Origin: Megalonaias nervosa
Lineage: Eukaryota > Mollusca > Bivalvia > Unionida > Unionidae
Direction: 5' to 3'
DNA: 64,000 nucleotides
Assembly (NCBI GenBank): GCA_016617855.1
Contig: JAECUM010009321.1
Span: forward strand, 1-64,000
Below are positions 44,027 through 59,000 of this stretch, piece after piece (the stretch's first letter is position 1; every line of letters starts with the position of its first letter). The position numbers were made by a program, and so were the translations under genes. Below the pieces are notes generated by a model that saw only the letters and a program-made list of their open reading frames with translations, made no database searches and had not been told where the DNA came from.

Positions 44027-47000
44027 CTGAAAATCAGAAACAAATAAGTAAGACACAAGTTGTAGGAAATTACTGCATCTAATGCTTAAAAGGGTACAAA
44101 TTGTAGAGGACATTTATTAGTAAGTTATGTTTCTCTGAAAATACTGACCCCGATCAAATTAACATCAGGAATTACTCTCTGCTGCTAATCCAGCCCTTAT
44201 TGAACGATGAGAAAATGTCAATCTGTTTAAACATATAAATGGAAGTAACTCTAACATTAACTTCCCTTGTTCTGCTACATGGCCACCCTTATCCCAGATG
44301 TTTAGTTGTTAAAGCTTGAGCAAAACCTTTATGAGCATGCTCACAGTTGTGAGGAAGGGTGGGAACGATTGATAGTATTGTGATTTGGCAAGTATTTTCT
44401 GAGAAACATAATTTACTAAAAAGACTGCTTTCTCTGTCAAATAAATTAGCTAATCACACTACCATCAGAAGAATAGGCAAGAGGAGGAGGAAATACTTAA
44501 GCACATCACCCTGTAGGAGTACTATGATTGCTACACTGAAAGGATGAACTTCTAACAAGAAGGCAGCATAACCAAAGATTGTGTGTTTATATTCATGCGA
44601 GGGTAATTCCTGTTGGATCCAACATGTGGCTATTGCCTTGCGTTCAAAAGTTTTCCTGGGCTATTCCAGCAGCTGCAAGGTCATGCCCAGGGCTGAAGTT
44701 GTGCTGTCATGAATGGGGCATGGTAACTGTCTGGGTAGCTACCTGTGGCCCAGTGAGATTCTCTTTTGTGAGGCCTTGTTAAACAGATGCTGGATAAAGC
44801 CGACTGCTGTGCCAGCCAGATAACTCCATTATGTCTCGACCTGAGACTTATGTTTGAAGGCCAGGCTTGTGGAAATCACTCATATTTTGTAAGCTGAAAT
44901 CTTCTAGTCATACCCAATCCTGTGAGAGTTCTGAATTAGCCACACTAATAACCCCATTTAGCCAAGAGGCCAGCAATTGTGCGATCATGTCTTGCTTTCC
45001 TGCCATAATGGGTATAAAGAACCTTTGACCGACACATTGGACATTCACCGTGTGCCTTGAACAGCATCTGAGAGCATGTACTGGGTCTTACATCTTAAGG
45101 TCTCTCTCCACAGGTTGATCAGGGTGAGGGTGCATAGTAATCTGTTCATTGCCTATCAATGGTAACCTGTTCATAGAATAAAACCAGGTTGTGTCATTTG
45201 AACAACTGAGCCATCAGAACGGAACTGCGTCTAGTTCAGATCCAAGGACAGTAAATGCAGTTCACTCACTATGCAAAATAAAGCTGGCCCTAACAAAAAC
45301 ATGGTTTCCACACTTGAGAAAAACCAAAAACCTTTCAGGTCTTTTTACTTAAAGAAACTGATATTTGCGAGGTTCACTTTGGTCCAGGAGGATAGCATTC
45401 CGTAAGACAGTGATGACACTTTGTTGTCACCATGCATAAAAATGGCTCTACTTGTTGGATATGATAGTAGAGCCAACTGAGTCTTGTCCAGTAAGGTATT
45501 CCAGGTGGGAAATGTTGGTCCTGGGTGATAGGTTGGGCCAGACTGGATGAAATTGGTCTGCTTGGACTAGACCATCATCACTGTAGGAACTGTTGAGCAC
45601 CGTGCAGTTCACCAGTATGAGATGATAGATTCACACCCATCAAAACCGTACAATGATTGGCTGCAGCAGTGATGGTGTATTGTGAATGATATTAACTTCC
45701 AGGCCCGCCCGGCCAGCAAAGTTTGAAGGTAATACCATACCCATGACTTCACTGATACCAAGTCCATGCACAGGAAGGGGATGGGGACTTGTTCCCAGTA
45801 GGATGCCAAATTGGGTTAGACAAGTCCTAGCTTCCTCCAACTTGCTCATCAACAACCTCCAAGTTAAAACATATGCATGAGCATATGGTATTCCAATGTA
45901 GCATGTGTCGACTTGCTTGATGTAGCTCTTACAAGGTCTGAAGAAATCATTGCTTTGGCACTTTTTTCAGCATTTTCACTGGGGATGAGAGCAGCATTTA
46001 AATGTACCCCCTAAAATACCACCCATTCCAAATTATATCAATGCGTAACATTTTGTGTTCAGAAGATTTCATGCATGCCTTTTTCTTATGGCCCTTCAAA
46101 TGCCTTTCATATGGACCAAATTTCTTCTGCCCACAATGCACATGTGCTGCATGGGTGTGAGGAAGAACATTTTGTGCAGGCGAAGTTCAATGTCATGATT
46201 ATCCTCAATGATTCTGAAGTGTCTGCACTTCTTGCACTTGACTGACATAACTGCAATGAAAGCGAGAAGAAAAAAACAAAAGTGCATACAACAAATATAC
46301 AAACTGTTCCAGTAGGTGCACTTGTGTTACTAAGATGACTTTAAGAAGTGTGTAACAAACTGAGGTAATCAGCACAGTACAAACACACCAGTGCAAACTT
46401 GAGTGTTACAAATTGATATTACAAGGAATTAATACCTGGGAAAAATATGCATAAATTCAAACAAATTCAAATAATAACAAAGAAATGCATACCCAAGGTA
46501 TATCAACTTCTTGACTTACTATACGACTAAAAATATATTGAATGGTATAAAACTATTATAAATTACAATGGATTCTTCAAAAGCACTACTAAATATTGCA
46601 ATTCGAAGTTTACACCAGTAAACATTCATGGAAAGGGTGACCACCTAGCAGGAACCAGGGAGTTATCTGCAAGATTTCCCTTCACTGATGTGATACACAG
46701 ACGGATGGCAAGATCAGAGGTAGCAGGGACTCATTCTTAACATTAATGTGAGTGGGTAATATTTGATGGACAAAAGACTTTTTAGCATGGCAGTTGTGTA
46801 ATTTAAAAATAAATAGTTCACAAAAATAATAAAGGTAATGCCTCAAAATAAATGACTGTCTTGTTATATGAAACATGCTTTTTCTAAAATCCAGATAACT
46901 GGGAAAAAAGGCATTTCAAATACGATGATAGTATTCAATCTAAAGGATGCAAAACGGATGTTAAAACACAGAACTTGTACGCTGATAATAAAATTTGAAC

Positions 47001-50000
47001 ATAATGGCCCAAATGTCCTAACATGATCTGACGATATACCAACCTCCTGTGCATTAAGTTTTCCAGTCACTAGCTGTGCAAAATCTCCATCAGCTACAGT
47101 AATGGTACAATCTGCTTTTCCTTGTGCAGGTTCTCCCCTGTAAATGGCACCATCTCCAGATTTCATGTCCACAGCTGAAGTTTACAATAGGTGGTTATAA
47201 CAAATAATCACATAATCTCCACTTACGATAATGTTGTCTTTTCAATTTTCGTGGCTTTTTGTCAATAAAGTATTTTTTGTTCCATAAATTCATGGATTGG
47301 CACCGGGATCCTGGTGTTATTCCATAAAAGGATGATTGTTTGTTCACTTTTAAATTTGTGGTTTACAGCAACTGAAAAATCTACAAACACTGATACCAAC
47401 TAAAAGAAGTGAATTTACAGCATGTTACAGAAAGGTTTATATATGTGTGCATATGATGGATTTTTAACGTAGCTTTAACAATTTTTCAGTCATATCGCTA
47501 TGATGTCTACAGTGTGGCAGTTTATAGTGATGTCTAACACTGGGGCATCATGCCGCAGATATGTAGCATGATGTCCCACCCAGTCATATTATACTGACAA
47601 AAGGCCGACCAGCCCTAACACTAACCTCTTAATGCTGAGCGCCAAGCGAGGCAGCTGTTAGTACCATTTCTGTAAGTCTTTGGTATGACTCGGCCGGGAA
47701 TCAAGTGTGTGTGTGTGATTTGGATTTTTAACGTAGCTTTAACAATTTTTCAGTCATATCGCTATGATGTCTGCAGTGTGGCAGTTTACAGTGATGTCCA
47801 TCACTGGGGCATCATGCCGCAGACATGTAGCATGATGTCCCACCCAGTCACATTATCCTGATACCAGGCTGACCAGTCCTAACACTAACCTCTTAATGCT
47901 AAGTGCCAAGCAAGGCAGCTGTTAGTACCATTTTTCTAAGTCTCTGGTATGACTCGGCCGGGGATCAAACCCATGACCTCCTGCATCTGAGGTGGATGCT
48001 CTAACCACTAGGCCACCGGAGGGGGGATTGAAAGATTTATGTAAAGTGAAAGGAACTTTCATGAATATTCATTAGAAATTAATCATATGAAATTAATCAA
48101 GTTCAATAATATTAAATTCCATGAGCTGCTCCAAACATGTGGCATATTATTCGAGGAGTTTGATGAACTAGAGTTGAAAGACTTTGTAGCACTAAATGAT
48201 TCATCTATCAAATGTCACATTTAAAAAATTTTGAGTGGAGTATTTGTTGTAAGTTGCTGTTGTCAAGTTTAACACCATTTCTCAGTGCAAGATCAGCTGT
48301 ACATGGTGGCCAGTATAACATGGACAATGAACCTGGGAAACCCCTTTAACAACCACCGACCCATGGCGAGCTACTGGCAGCTTTCTAACATACCCACATT
48401 GAATGGAGTATTAAACTTACTGACTATTAATAAGTAATGAGTTTATATTCAACATTCTCCATTTGAAATAAATGTCTAAGGAGTTTAATGACTACTGGGC
48501 TAGAAATGTTATTCACATAATTTTCTCCAGATAGTGTTTTCAAAAATTTTGCAGGACAACTAAATTTAAAAATAAAAACTGATTCACTTTAATAGCCATA
48601 TGGCTAAACATGCATACTGTGAATGAGCAAATATTTATAATATTATGTCATGAATACACTGCACTGACTCAATTCATGAAAGTGTATCGATGCAAAAATA
48701 TGATTTAGAATGGTTTAGTGCAACACTCTACTTACTCCACTGACTAGCCTGTTGACCATCTTTGGTGATGTTCCACAGGTATATGGCACCAATTTTCTTG
48801 GCCAGACCTGGTCTAGAACCCATTTGTTTGGCCATCTCATGAAATACCATATCACTCTGGAGACTTGAGGAGGCCTAAACAAAAAAAGTTCAACAGTGAG
48901 TTAGATGTTGGAGAAGTCAAGAAGCAGCGAATTTCAAGATTTAATGATTTTTATTTGGTCAAACATTGCTATGCTTGCCTCTCAGATCACCAGTATTTTC
49001 AAGACTGCAGCATTTTTAATACATTCTCATGCAAGTAACAACACTAAGAAATATTCATGTATGTAATTACTTTGGCAAGATAAAATGTCAGTAACTTGCA
49101 TTTGAAAGAAGAATTCAGACCATCTCAATTTCCACCAACTTTGGTACTAATGAGCCATTTTGGTCCATGCTAGAAAGCCACAAAAGGGGGACAAGAAAAG
49201 ATTGCTGATTGTTCAAAATAACTGGTACATTTCTAGGTCATTATCCCAACTAGACTGCAACCAGTCAGCTGTTGTCTTGATATTATCTGCTTTATCACAG
49301 CATGCACTATGTGAAAGCTGGTGGGAATTGGCCAAGATAATTAAAATACATATTTCAAATGCAAGTTGGCAACATTTTTCTTGTAAAAATGACACACTTT
49401 TTGTAGTAATATCTGCTGGTATCTTCTTGTTACTAGTACTGTAATAAAGCTTTATTCTTGAAACTACGGGTGACATGGGGCAACTATAATATTGCCTGAG
49501 CAGATAAAAAAAAATCACAAACATTTTGACATTCTTTGTCTCATAACTTCTATGAGGTCTGACTCATAAAGATGTGTGACAGCTTTTTGAAAGGGACACT
49601 CTCTCTACATCAAAATTATTGAAAAGTGTCACTATAAAATACAAACACCATTAAGAAATCAAGGGGAAGGCGTGAAGTTGCAAACGTACTTTGTTCAAAA
49701 TATTTACACATTTTTTAAAATCAAAATTACATCAAGTATCTGTGTAAAAAGACAAAAAAACAAAGTGGTTCCTTTGCGACATTCTCTAGACTGAAAACAA
49801 GTAGCCAAGTTAGGTAAAGGTTTTTCTAACTGACACATGCTAAATATTAAGCAATGTTGAACTCTGGCACATGCTGAGGGTAGAAAATGCACTCAGATTT
49901 AATCTTGATGTGTGAATCTGCTAAATCAAAGCGTTCCAATTAGATACTGATGCCAACGTTTTCATAATTGCACTCAAAATGAATAACTCCAATTAGGTGC

Positions 50001-53000
50001 TGAAACAAACATTTTCTATTAAACTCGGACTTACTCCAGAAAGGTACTGATACCAACATTTTCTATTACACTCTCATTCAAAGCACTCTAATTAAGTACT
50101 AATACCAACATTTTCTATTCCTCTCAATCAAAGCACTCCAAGTAGGTACTGATACTAACATTTTCTATTGCACTCTAAATCAAAGGCACTCCAGTTAGGT
50201 ACTGATACCAACATTTTCTATTCCTCTCAATCAAAGCACTCCAAGTAGGTACTGATACTAACATTTTCTATTGCACTCTAAATCAAAGGCACTCCAGTTA
50301 GGTACTGATACCAACATTTTCAATTGCACTCTTGAACACTCCAAGTAGGTACCTGATACCAACATTTTCTATTAAACCCTAAAACACTCCAATTAGGTAC
50401 TGATTCCAACATTTTCTGTTGCACTCTAAATCAGTGCATTCCAATTAGGTACTGATACCAATGTTTTCTTTTGCACTCTAAATAAAAAACTTCAATTAGG
50501 TACTGATAACATTTTTTATTGTACTCTAACTCAAAGTACTCCAATTAGGTACTCATACCAATATTTTCTATTGCACTCTAAATCCAAGTACTCCAATTGG
50601 TACTGACACCAATATTTCTATAAACTCTTAAACACTTCAGTTACATATTTGTACCAACATTTTCTTTTAAACCTGATATCCTACAAATGTATCTTAACAA
50701 GTGGAACTGCATAAATATGCCAGTTTAAATTTTTCACTAAAATAATGCCACCTTGAGTTTTCTTTGGATTCAATTATTTTTTATGGGTAGAAGTTTTAAT
50801 GCTTAGGCAAAAGAAAGATTTGTTGTTATGGATATGTCCTGATATAGGACAATCATACTGAATTCAATTATGGATTCTTTATGCTTGGTCTTTAAGGATG
50901 TTGACTTTTGTAAGATAAATGCATCTTCACAGCTCCAAATGAAGTCATCAATAGGAAATCATTTTTTTATCTAAGTGTATTGAAATGCCCTGAGCTCTGG
51001 GACATACCAGTCAACTCTCACACTAGGAGAAAAAAAAATGATTTTTGGGGTCCTTCCATGCCTACCTCCCGATTTTATAATATCTCCAGATTTTTGCAAA
51101 GACCTCCTGATTATTACATTATGTCTGTTGATTCTACATCAATAGATATATCGTATGCAATCCACAGAAGCCATGTTCTGTCTTATCACCTGTGAATATT
51201 GCTTTGATGAAATAATTGTCATACTACAAAGAATTATTTTCTTCAGTAAACAGAACATTAAGTTCAAACATTATTCACCTAAATGTGTGATTTATTTTAT
51301 CACCATAACAATACTAAAACAGTAAATGCAACAAAACAAAAAATAGACCACTGCACTAAAATTGTGAGCAATTAGTTTCAATCCCAAGAATGATCACTGT
51401 GAATGCTATACCATCTCGATTCCCATGAAAGAAACTTACATGAGTAAATGTCTGGCATTACAGTACCGTATATACAAACGTTAATTACCATCATTAAATT
51501 AAAAGAAGGAAATTTTACAAAATACCTCTCAGAATATGTGCCCTTTAAAACTCGTTCAGAATACTGGTAAATATGTTATTTAGTAAACAATTTTAAATGC
51601 TTTACAAGTTGACAATAAGGAAATAAAGTGGGATACAAAATGTGGGAAAAATAGTTGCCACGTGTAAGCTTGAGACGGTGTATTTAGGCAAATTAACATA
51701 GTTTTATTTGTGTATTTGATAAGAGGAATCCATGATCTTCAACCTGTAAAAATTTGATAAATTTTTATATACTGATTCAGCCTGTTATTTTATGGGCAAT
51801 AGGGCCAGGTATTTTTTCCTGTTTACTTTCTTATGCAATGACACTTCCTTGGGGATAGATATTCAGCTAAGAGTTGCAGAAGAAAATGCATACAAACCAA
51901 TTAGCTTTCAAGTGATTTTGGATTGTTTGGACCCTTAGCTAAGCAATATATCATTTTTTTCAAAAAGTTAAATACTTCAAATTTCCCAAGCAAACATCAC
52001 TATATTTAAGGCTTGTAGTGAGTAATCAGAACTCAGGAATAAAAAAATTCATTGTATTAAGCAAAACCTATAAACCATGTATGGTTGCTCAAAACAAAAA
52101 CAAAATAAGAGGCTGTACCTGAGGTGTTGTTGTCACCCTTACTGCTGAGGCATCTTCATTCAGGTCAATATATGACCCAGACAGGCAAACGTTACCATTC
52201 TCCGCTACCTGAAATGGGTCAAAATAATGCATCAAGATTTGCATCTGAATAATATCGATGTATCTTCTTATTATTGTCAGGATGATGCACTGATACACAT
52301 GTTATGAGATGTCAATACAAAGAAATGCTTAATGACATCTTATTATTGTCAGGATGATGCACTGATACACATGTTATGAGATGTCAATACAAAGAAATGC
52401 TTAATGACGTCTTATTATTGTCAGGATGATGCACTGATACACATGTTATGAGATGTCAATACAAAGAAATGCTTAATGACGTCTTATTATTGTCAGGGTG
52501 ATGCACTGATACACGTTATGAGATGTCAATACAAAGAAATGCTTAATGACGTCTTATTATTGTCAGGATGATGCACTGATACACATGTTATGAGATGTCA
52601 ATACAGAGAAATGCTTAATGACGTCAGAGTATTATCATATCTAATAATATGAGTACCCACCTATGTGTCTATCTAATTACTGCCTCTGAATTCAGAAGAC
52701 TTTTATTATTGATATAGTGAATTTATTTTAATCTTCAAGATCAAAAAATCTCTGAATCTACAAAAAATAATTGCATCAAATTTTTAATTGCTCTGGATAC
52801 TTTGATCATATTATAGATTCCTGTAAATTTTGAAAGATTTTGCTTTGATGAAACTAGGATTGTTTACAAAGATTTTTTTTTTTTTTTTTTTTTAATTTTT
52901 TAAAATTAAGTCTCTTGCTAGAAAGTTTTATTAATTCCATAGTGGTATCAATCATAAAATTACTCATCCATGGCACTTTGCAAAAATGGCATGCATTTTT

Positions 53001-56000
53001 TAAAAATCCCTCCACCTGTAGCTTATCACTCAATATTTCACATCTCTAAGGAGAAAAAATTAACCTAACACTTCCGTGACCTTGATTGTACATTAAAGTC
53101 AATGTAAAGCATTAAGTTCTTCTGCTGACAAGTTTTTAATACTGGTTTCATCAAAAAATCTCCAGATGTTAAAAGACTGTGGACTAGATTCTTATAAATT
53201 GTTTAATATGTACCTAAAATTATCTAATAAACAACCAGCAATTAAGCAGAAGAAACAAAGTCTGCACACATGGAAGTGAAAATGAAGAAAACAAAGAGAT
53301 GTATTGAGATAAAGTGGTGGCCAACCAGTACATACCTTGCACTGGAAGAAAACTCTGTTCCCTTCTTTCCACATATCTGTTTTTAAAGTCTCACCAGGCA
53401 ATACAGGCTTTGACATTCTGACCTTGAATGAGGGAAAATAAGACACAAATGATTGACTACCAAGTATGCTTGTGGGCATGATGCATGCATGTGCGTCTGT
53501 AACAATGACAATAAGAGTGTCGGAAGAGAAGCATAGGTTTCTCGATGAAGTGTACACATGGGTGAGATCAGATTGGTATATTGGGCTGGAGACAGTCAAC
53601 AAAATCTAGCATAGTGAACCGATTTTGTGTTTCATTCTGGATCAAATGGGTAGCCAGTGAAGGTTACAGAGCAGGGGGGAGGTGTGCTCAGTTCTTCGCA
53701 CTCTAAGGATGATCTGAGCAGCCATGTTTTGAAGTTTCTGTAGCAGATACTGAGATGAACCAGATAGAATTGAATTTCAATAGGAACACACAAGTGTTTT
53801 AGAGGCATCAACTTAAAACTACAAAGTGGTGGAGTGCTGATTGCAAACTGAAAAGTGACAAAATCTCGGTGCAGATTCTGTTACCAAACTAGACTGCAAG
53901 CTTGGCAAAGCCACAAAATCCATGTTTGACTGCAGAAATAAACAAAATAAAGAAACAGAAGCCTTATAGGTAAACTCAATCATTAAAATCATTTGTTTGA
54001 ATTTGTTATGCTCTTAAGACTGTTGGACACCACACTCTGTGACGTTTCTGCAGTACATCCACCCCAACAATGTTCACTGTATCAATTCAAACAAGAAATG
54101 TGTTAAAAATCTCATTAACTTTACAAAATACACAATTTAAAGCATTATATGTACTTATGAGCTAAATTTGTAAAAGTTTGCCTACCCACAATTATTGTAC
54201 AATTTTGAGCTTCTTTTTATTGATGTAGTAATGCAACCAATAATCACATTCACACAGAACAGAGGAAAAAAATAAACATTATTTTTTAGATATATGGAAA
54301 TATTTCACTCTTTAAAATTTTTTAAAATAATGCCAATCCATAATACAATAAAGCTGCTATTATCAAAAATAGAAAAACCTTTAAGTTCTTCTCAAGAACT
54401 GTTCATCATGTTCATTACAAGACTTACTATTTGTCAAAATATTTTTTAGCACCTGCTGGACATGGACTAGAAAGCAGGGTTCAATAATGGCTACCTCTGC
54501 GTTCTTTTAAAAATTATGGTTGTTTCAAATTTACAGCGAGTTATATCAAACACAATATATCTAATCATATAGATAATGTAAATCTAACTACCATATAATA
54601 TCATGCAATAGATAAATACTGACAAGGTTTTTTCTCAAAAGAATAAAATTAGGTTATGCAGCTGTGGTTCACTTTTGATAACGGAGAGGAAAAAAAATGA
54701 ATAAAAAAGATCTTCATCTGCCTGACCAACCCAATTTGTTTTTAACATGAAGACAGAAACTTAAATATTTTTTGTCTGGCTAACAGACAATGTGGCAACT
54801 AAGTACTCCAAGTTCCCTTTCCATTCCACATTTTCATACATACATGAACCTGCTTTCACAAGCTTACATGTCTATTGCCTAGGTGAGTGATATCAGGCCA
54901 ACTTAGGTCTCTTTTAGTAACTGCAGCCATATATGATGACAGATCAGTATCATTTCATGTCCTGTACTTGTTGACAATTCTGCCCAGGTACATGTATGTG
55001 AAATTCTCTGCCTGGTTACTGATGGTTATTGGAGCCTGGATGTGTTGAGGCATGGCCTGTGTCAACTTCTGGACAACTTGTTTGGATGATTCACATAATC
55101 TATTTATTTTCTCCTTTATGTCAATATGCCAAGACAATAATGGTGCCAGTTCATCAGCAAAATAGAAAGAATGAAAAACAAAAAAAAAAGAAGTCCATTT
55201 GATTCCACAGGGTGTGTCTACCATGATTTTTTTTTCATGATCCAATCTACAATGATAAGGAAAAGGACTGGGTAGAGGATGCAGCCATGACAAACTCCAG
55301 AGGTCACAGGAAAACAGTCTGATAATGACTTGTCCAGGATGATGCTGCACTCAGGAGTTTTGTAAAATAGTTTTATCAGCTTTATTATCTCATCAAGAAT
55401 GCCATACAGTTCCAGAATGTTCCACCGGCTGTTAAAGTGTACACTGTAAATGGCTTTAGAGAAGTCGATGACACTGATATACATACAGTGGAGCATTTCA
55501 CTCAACACTCAATTTAATGATGTACTGAAAAACAAATATTTGGTCTATGTGTTCACTTGCTGTTCTGGCTACAGGAGGTTGTAGATGGCCTGAATGATTC
55601 ACAGAAGCAGGATCTTGCAAAAGACTTTCCTGGGTACTGAGAATATAGCGATGCCACACCACTTGTCACAATTCCCAAAATATCCAAATTTAAAGACATT
55701 AAGCAATTTTTTTTAAATCAACCAGGAGCCTGTGTAATGATCTCAGATTACCTCCCTTTGTCAACGTCTTGTAGCAATAAAAGTCAAAATTCATTTAGCT
55801 AAGGATATACATTTACATATCCACGTGGGCAACAAAATACATCTTTTTGCATATATAAAAAAGTTTCAAAGGAAATTTTTGTTCCTTTGTGGAAATTGTT
55901 ATCAATTAATCATTAAAGCAGGTTTCCAAACTGAAATAAATTCCTCAATGTCCTCGAAACAGTTACTGCAAGATAAGTATGGTTTTGAAGGTTGTTTCAT

Positions 56001-59000
56001 GAACAAGCATCCCATCAATGTAGTTGTGCTGTATTGGCAAAAAGTATTTTCAGGAATTCAAGATACAACTAATTCTTTGTCTTAATTTTAATTGAAATAA
56101 TTTCTAATATTCTTGAGCTATATGATTTTAAAATTGGTGACTGTGACAGCCATATTAGATGTTATGACTGGCACCATTTTCATCTGGGATAAATGGGATA
56201 CCATTTTACAACACTTGGTGAAAACCCTAAATTGATATGACCATCTATTCATGAGAATTTGTGACAGAATTTTCAGTATGTTCATTATGGCAGCCATGTT
56301 TGAGATTATAACAGCACCGTTATCATTCAGGACCAACCGGATATCATAATTAGTCTTCTGGTGAAAATCTCATGTGGATTTTTTATATGATTTTCTATTT
56401 AGAAGGGGTACCAAGCACAAGATTTTCAAGATGGTTGTAAAAAAGATGCTTTCAATCTAGATGTTCAAGTTGGCCACTGTAATGGCCATGAGACCAGCAT
56501 GATTTTAATTTAAGAACAACCAGACACCGCAAGTCTTCTGTGAAAACACATTGCTGATATGACTTTATGTTCAGGAGGTATATCAATGACTTTAAAGATG
56601 GCCACCATTGTGACTGTATCAGAAACCAGATTTGCACCATTATCCTTCAGAAAACTAGACCATTAAAACTTGCTGATATGACCATCCATTTAGGAGGATT
56701 AGCGATAACAAGATGTTCAAGATGGCTGTTATGGTGGCCAGATTGGATGTCCAGTTGGCACCAAATTCATTAAGGACCAACTATACATCATAAGAAGTCT
56801 TCTGTTCTTCTGATGGAAACCCCATGCTGATATGACTTTCCATTCAGAGTAGTAGCAAAACCAAGATTTTCAAGATGGCTGTCCTGTTGGCCATACTGGA
56901 CATCAGATTGGCACCATTTTCTTTTAGGACCAACTAGACATCATAAAAAGTTTTCCAGTGAAAACTCCATATCAATCTGACTTTCTATTTAGGAGAGTTT
57001 TGGCAACAAGATTTTCATGATGGCTGCTGTGGCAGTCATATTGGGTCTCGGCACCATTTTCATTTCAGTCCAAGTAGACATCATAAGAAGTCTTTCAGTG
57101 AAAACCCCACATAAAATATAACTATCCATTCTGAAGGAGAATGATAAAAGTTTTAAGATGGTCGCTGCGGAGGCCATGTTAGATGTCTGAGTGGCACCAT
57201 TTTCATTTAGAATCGATCAGACCCTGAGATGAATGTGTGTATAGTATCATGGTGATCCTCAGTGTAATTTAGGAGACGTAGCAATAACAAACTTCTGTTA
57301 ATAGAGCGATGGCTGGACAACAGACCACTCCATAAGCTTTCCTGATCAATGTTCAGCATAATTAAAAACTGATGTTGGTTATAAATAATTATTATGAAGT
57401 AAAGTCTGATTTTTGTCACAGCCAACTAGTTATATAACAAGCTACAGAACCAGCCCATGTGTGATGGTATATTAAATGTCATATTTCAAAGATTAGAAGT
57501 AGCTGATTGGCTAATACTCCACCCCACCCCAACCCCCAAACAAACATGTACTTTTCAAGAGGAAGACTATGTATGGACCAATTGTATGCTACAGTAGACT
57601 TCAACTTTAAATCATTATAACTGTCATTGCACACACTGGATACTGGATGTAAACAAATCTCACTGGGCCAAAAGTGTATAGCAGGCACCTACAGGGTTTT
57701 TTTATCAAAAAGAAGGTGCACAGAACATCATTTTCATCATTTTAAAAGTTTCGTCTTTGATATATAATTCATAGGATGTAAGTGTGCTTTTGCACTTACC
57801 ACAAAGGTTTACTAACCGAGCCAAACATCAACATTATGGTCTACTAGAACAGAATTAGCTGCTTGTACTGATTCAATGTCGGATCATCATCATTTGTGCA
57901 AAACTGAAAGCTCTTCATGCCAGGATGTTATTGGTGAAGTTTGGTTCAACTTAGTTAAATTGGTTTTTGACAATTAGTTTAAAATAGGAACAGCTGACAG
58001 ATGTATTATTGACACCTGATGATGCATGACAAATTCAGGGCCATACCATAAGCTTCCTTGGACTAACAGTCAGGCAAGTTAAAAATCATTATTGACACCT
58101 GATGATGCATCACAAATTCAGGGCCATACCATAAGCTTCCTTGGACTTACAGCCAGGCAAGTTAAAAATCATTATTGACACCTGATGATGCATCACAAAT
58201 TCAGGGCCATACCATAAGCTTCCTTGGACTTACAGCCAGGCAAGTTAAAAATCATTACTGACAACTTATGATGCATGACAAATTCAGGGCCATACCATAA
58301 GTTCCCTTGGACTTACAATTAGGCAAGTTAGAAATTATTCCTTTCTTTGGAAATTTTGGAAAATTGAAGACTACACTATGTATATGAATTAAAAAACTTT
58401 GATATAAAACACTTGCAATTAACAACACCAACAACAAAGATAATGTTAAAAGAAAATGTGATAACTACATCTCAATATCTGCTAAGGTAAAACAGTAACA
58501 TCTACCTTAATTGCTTTAATTTTAGTGACATCATTATTTGCATACTGCTTTAGCACATGTCTGGTAGCAAAGCCAAAAGTACACATGCCATGGAGAATTG
58601 GCTGGTTGAAACCTGGGATGAAAAAGGAAACAACATTAGTACTAAGCTTAAAATTGTTTTTATTTTTACTGATATTTTAGAAATTAAAAAAAGGTTAACT
58701 GCTGATATAATACTGATGACATCTGCTAACTTACATCTTCAAGTAGTAAAGAAAAACAGGTAGCAATCTCAGCAAGTCTAAATATCCAGACTCTGTATGT
58801 GTGTGTGTGTGTGTGTGCAAATATATGTCAGAGATCCTGAACTCACCATCTGCTGGACATGCTCGGCATAACAAAGGTTTTAACTGGCGAATACTCTGAC
58901 GAAGTGTGTATCAGATACAGGATATCTCAAATATCATTATACTCACTGATTTTAATTTGTTTATTCATTAAACTGTCAAATAAACACCTTAATTTTGTTC

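Noticed and set aside
49160..49524. Overlapping ~100-codon frames on both strands
   Set aside because: No motif on either strand; opposite-strand frames of similar length in intron DNA suggest chance.
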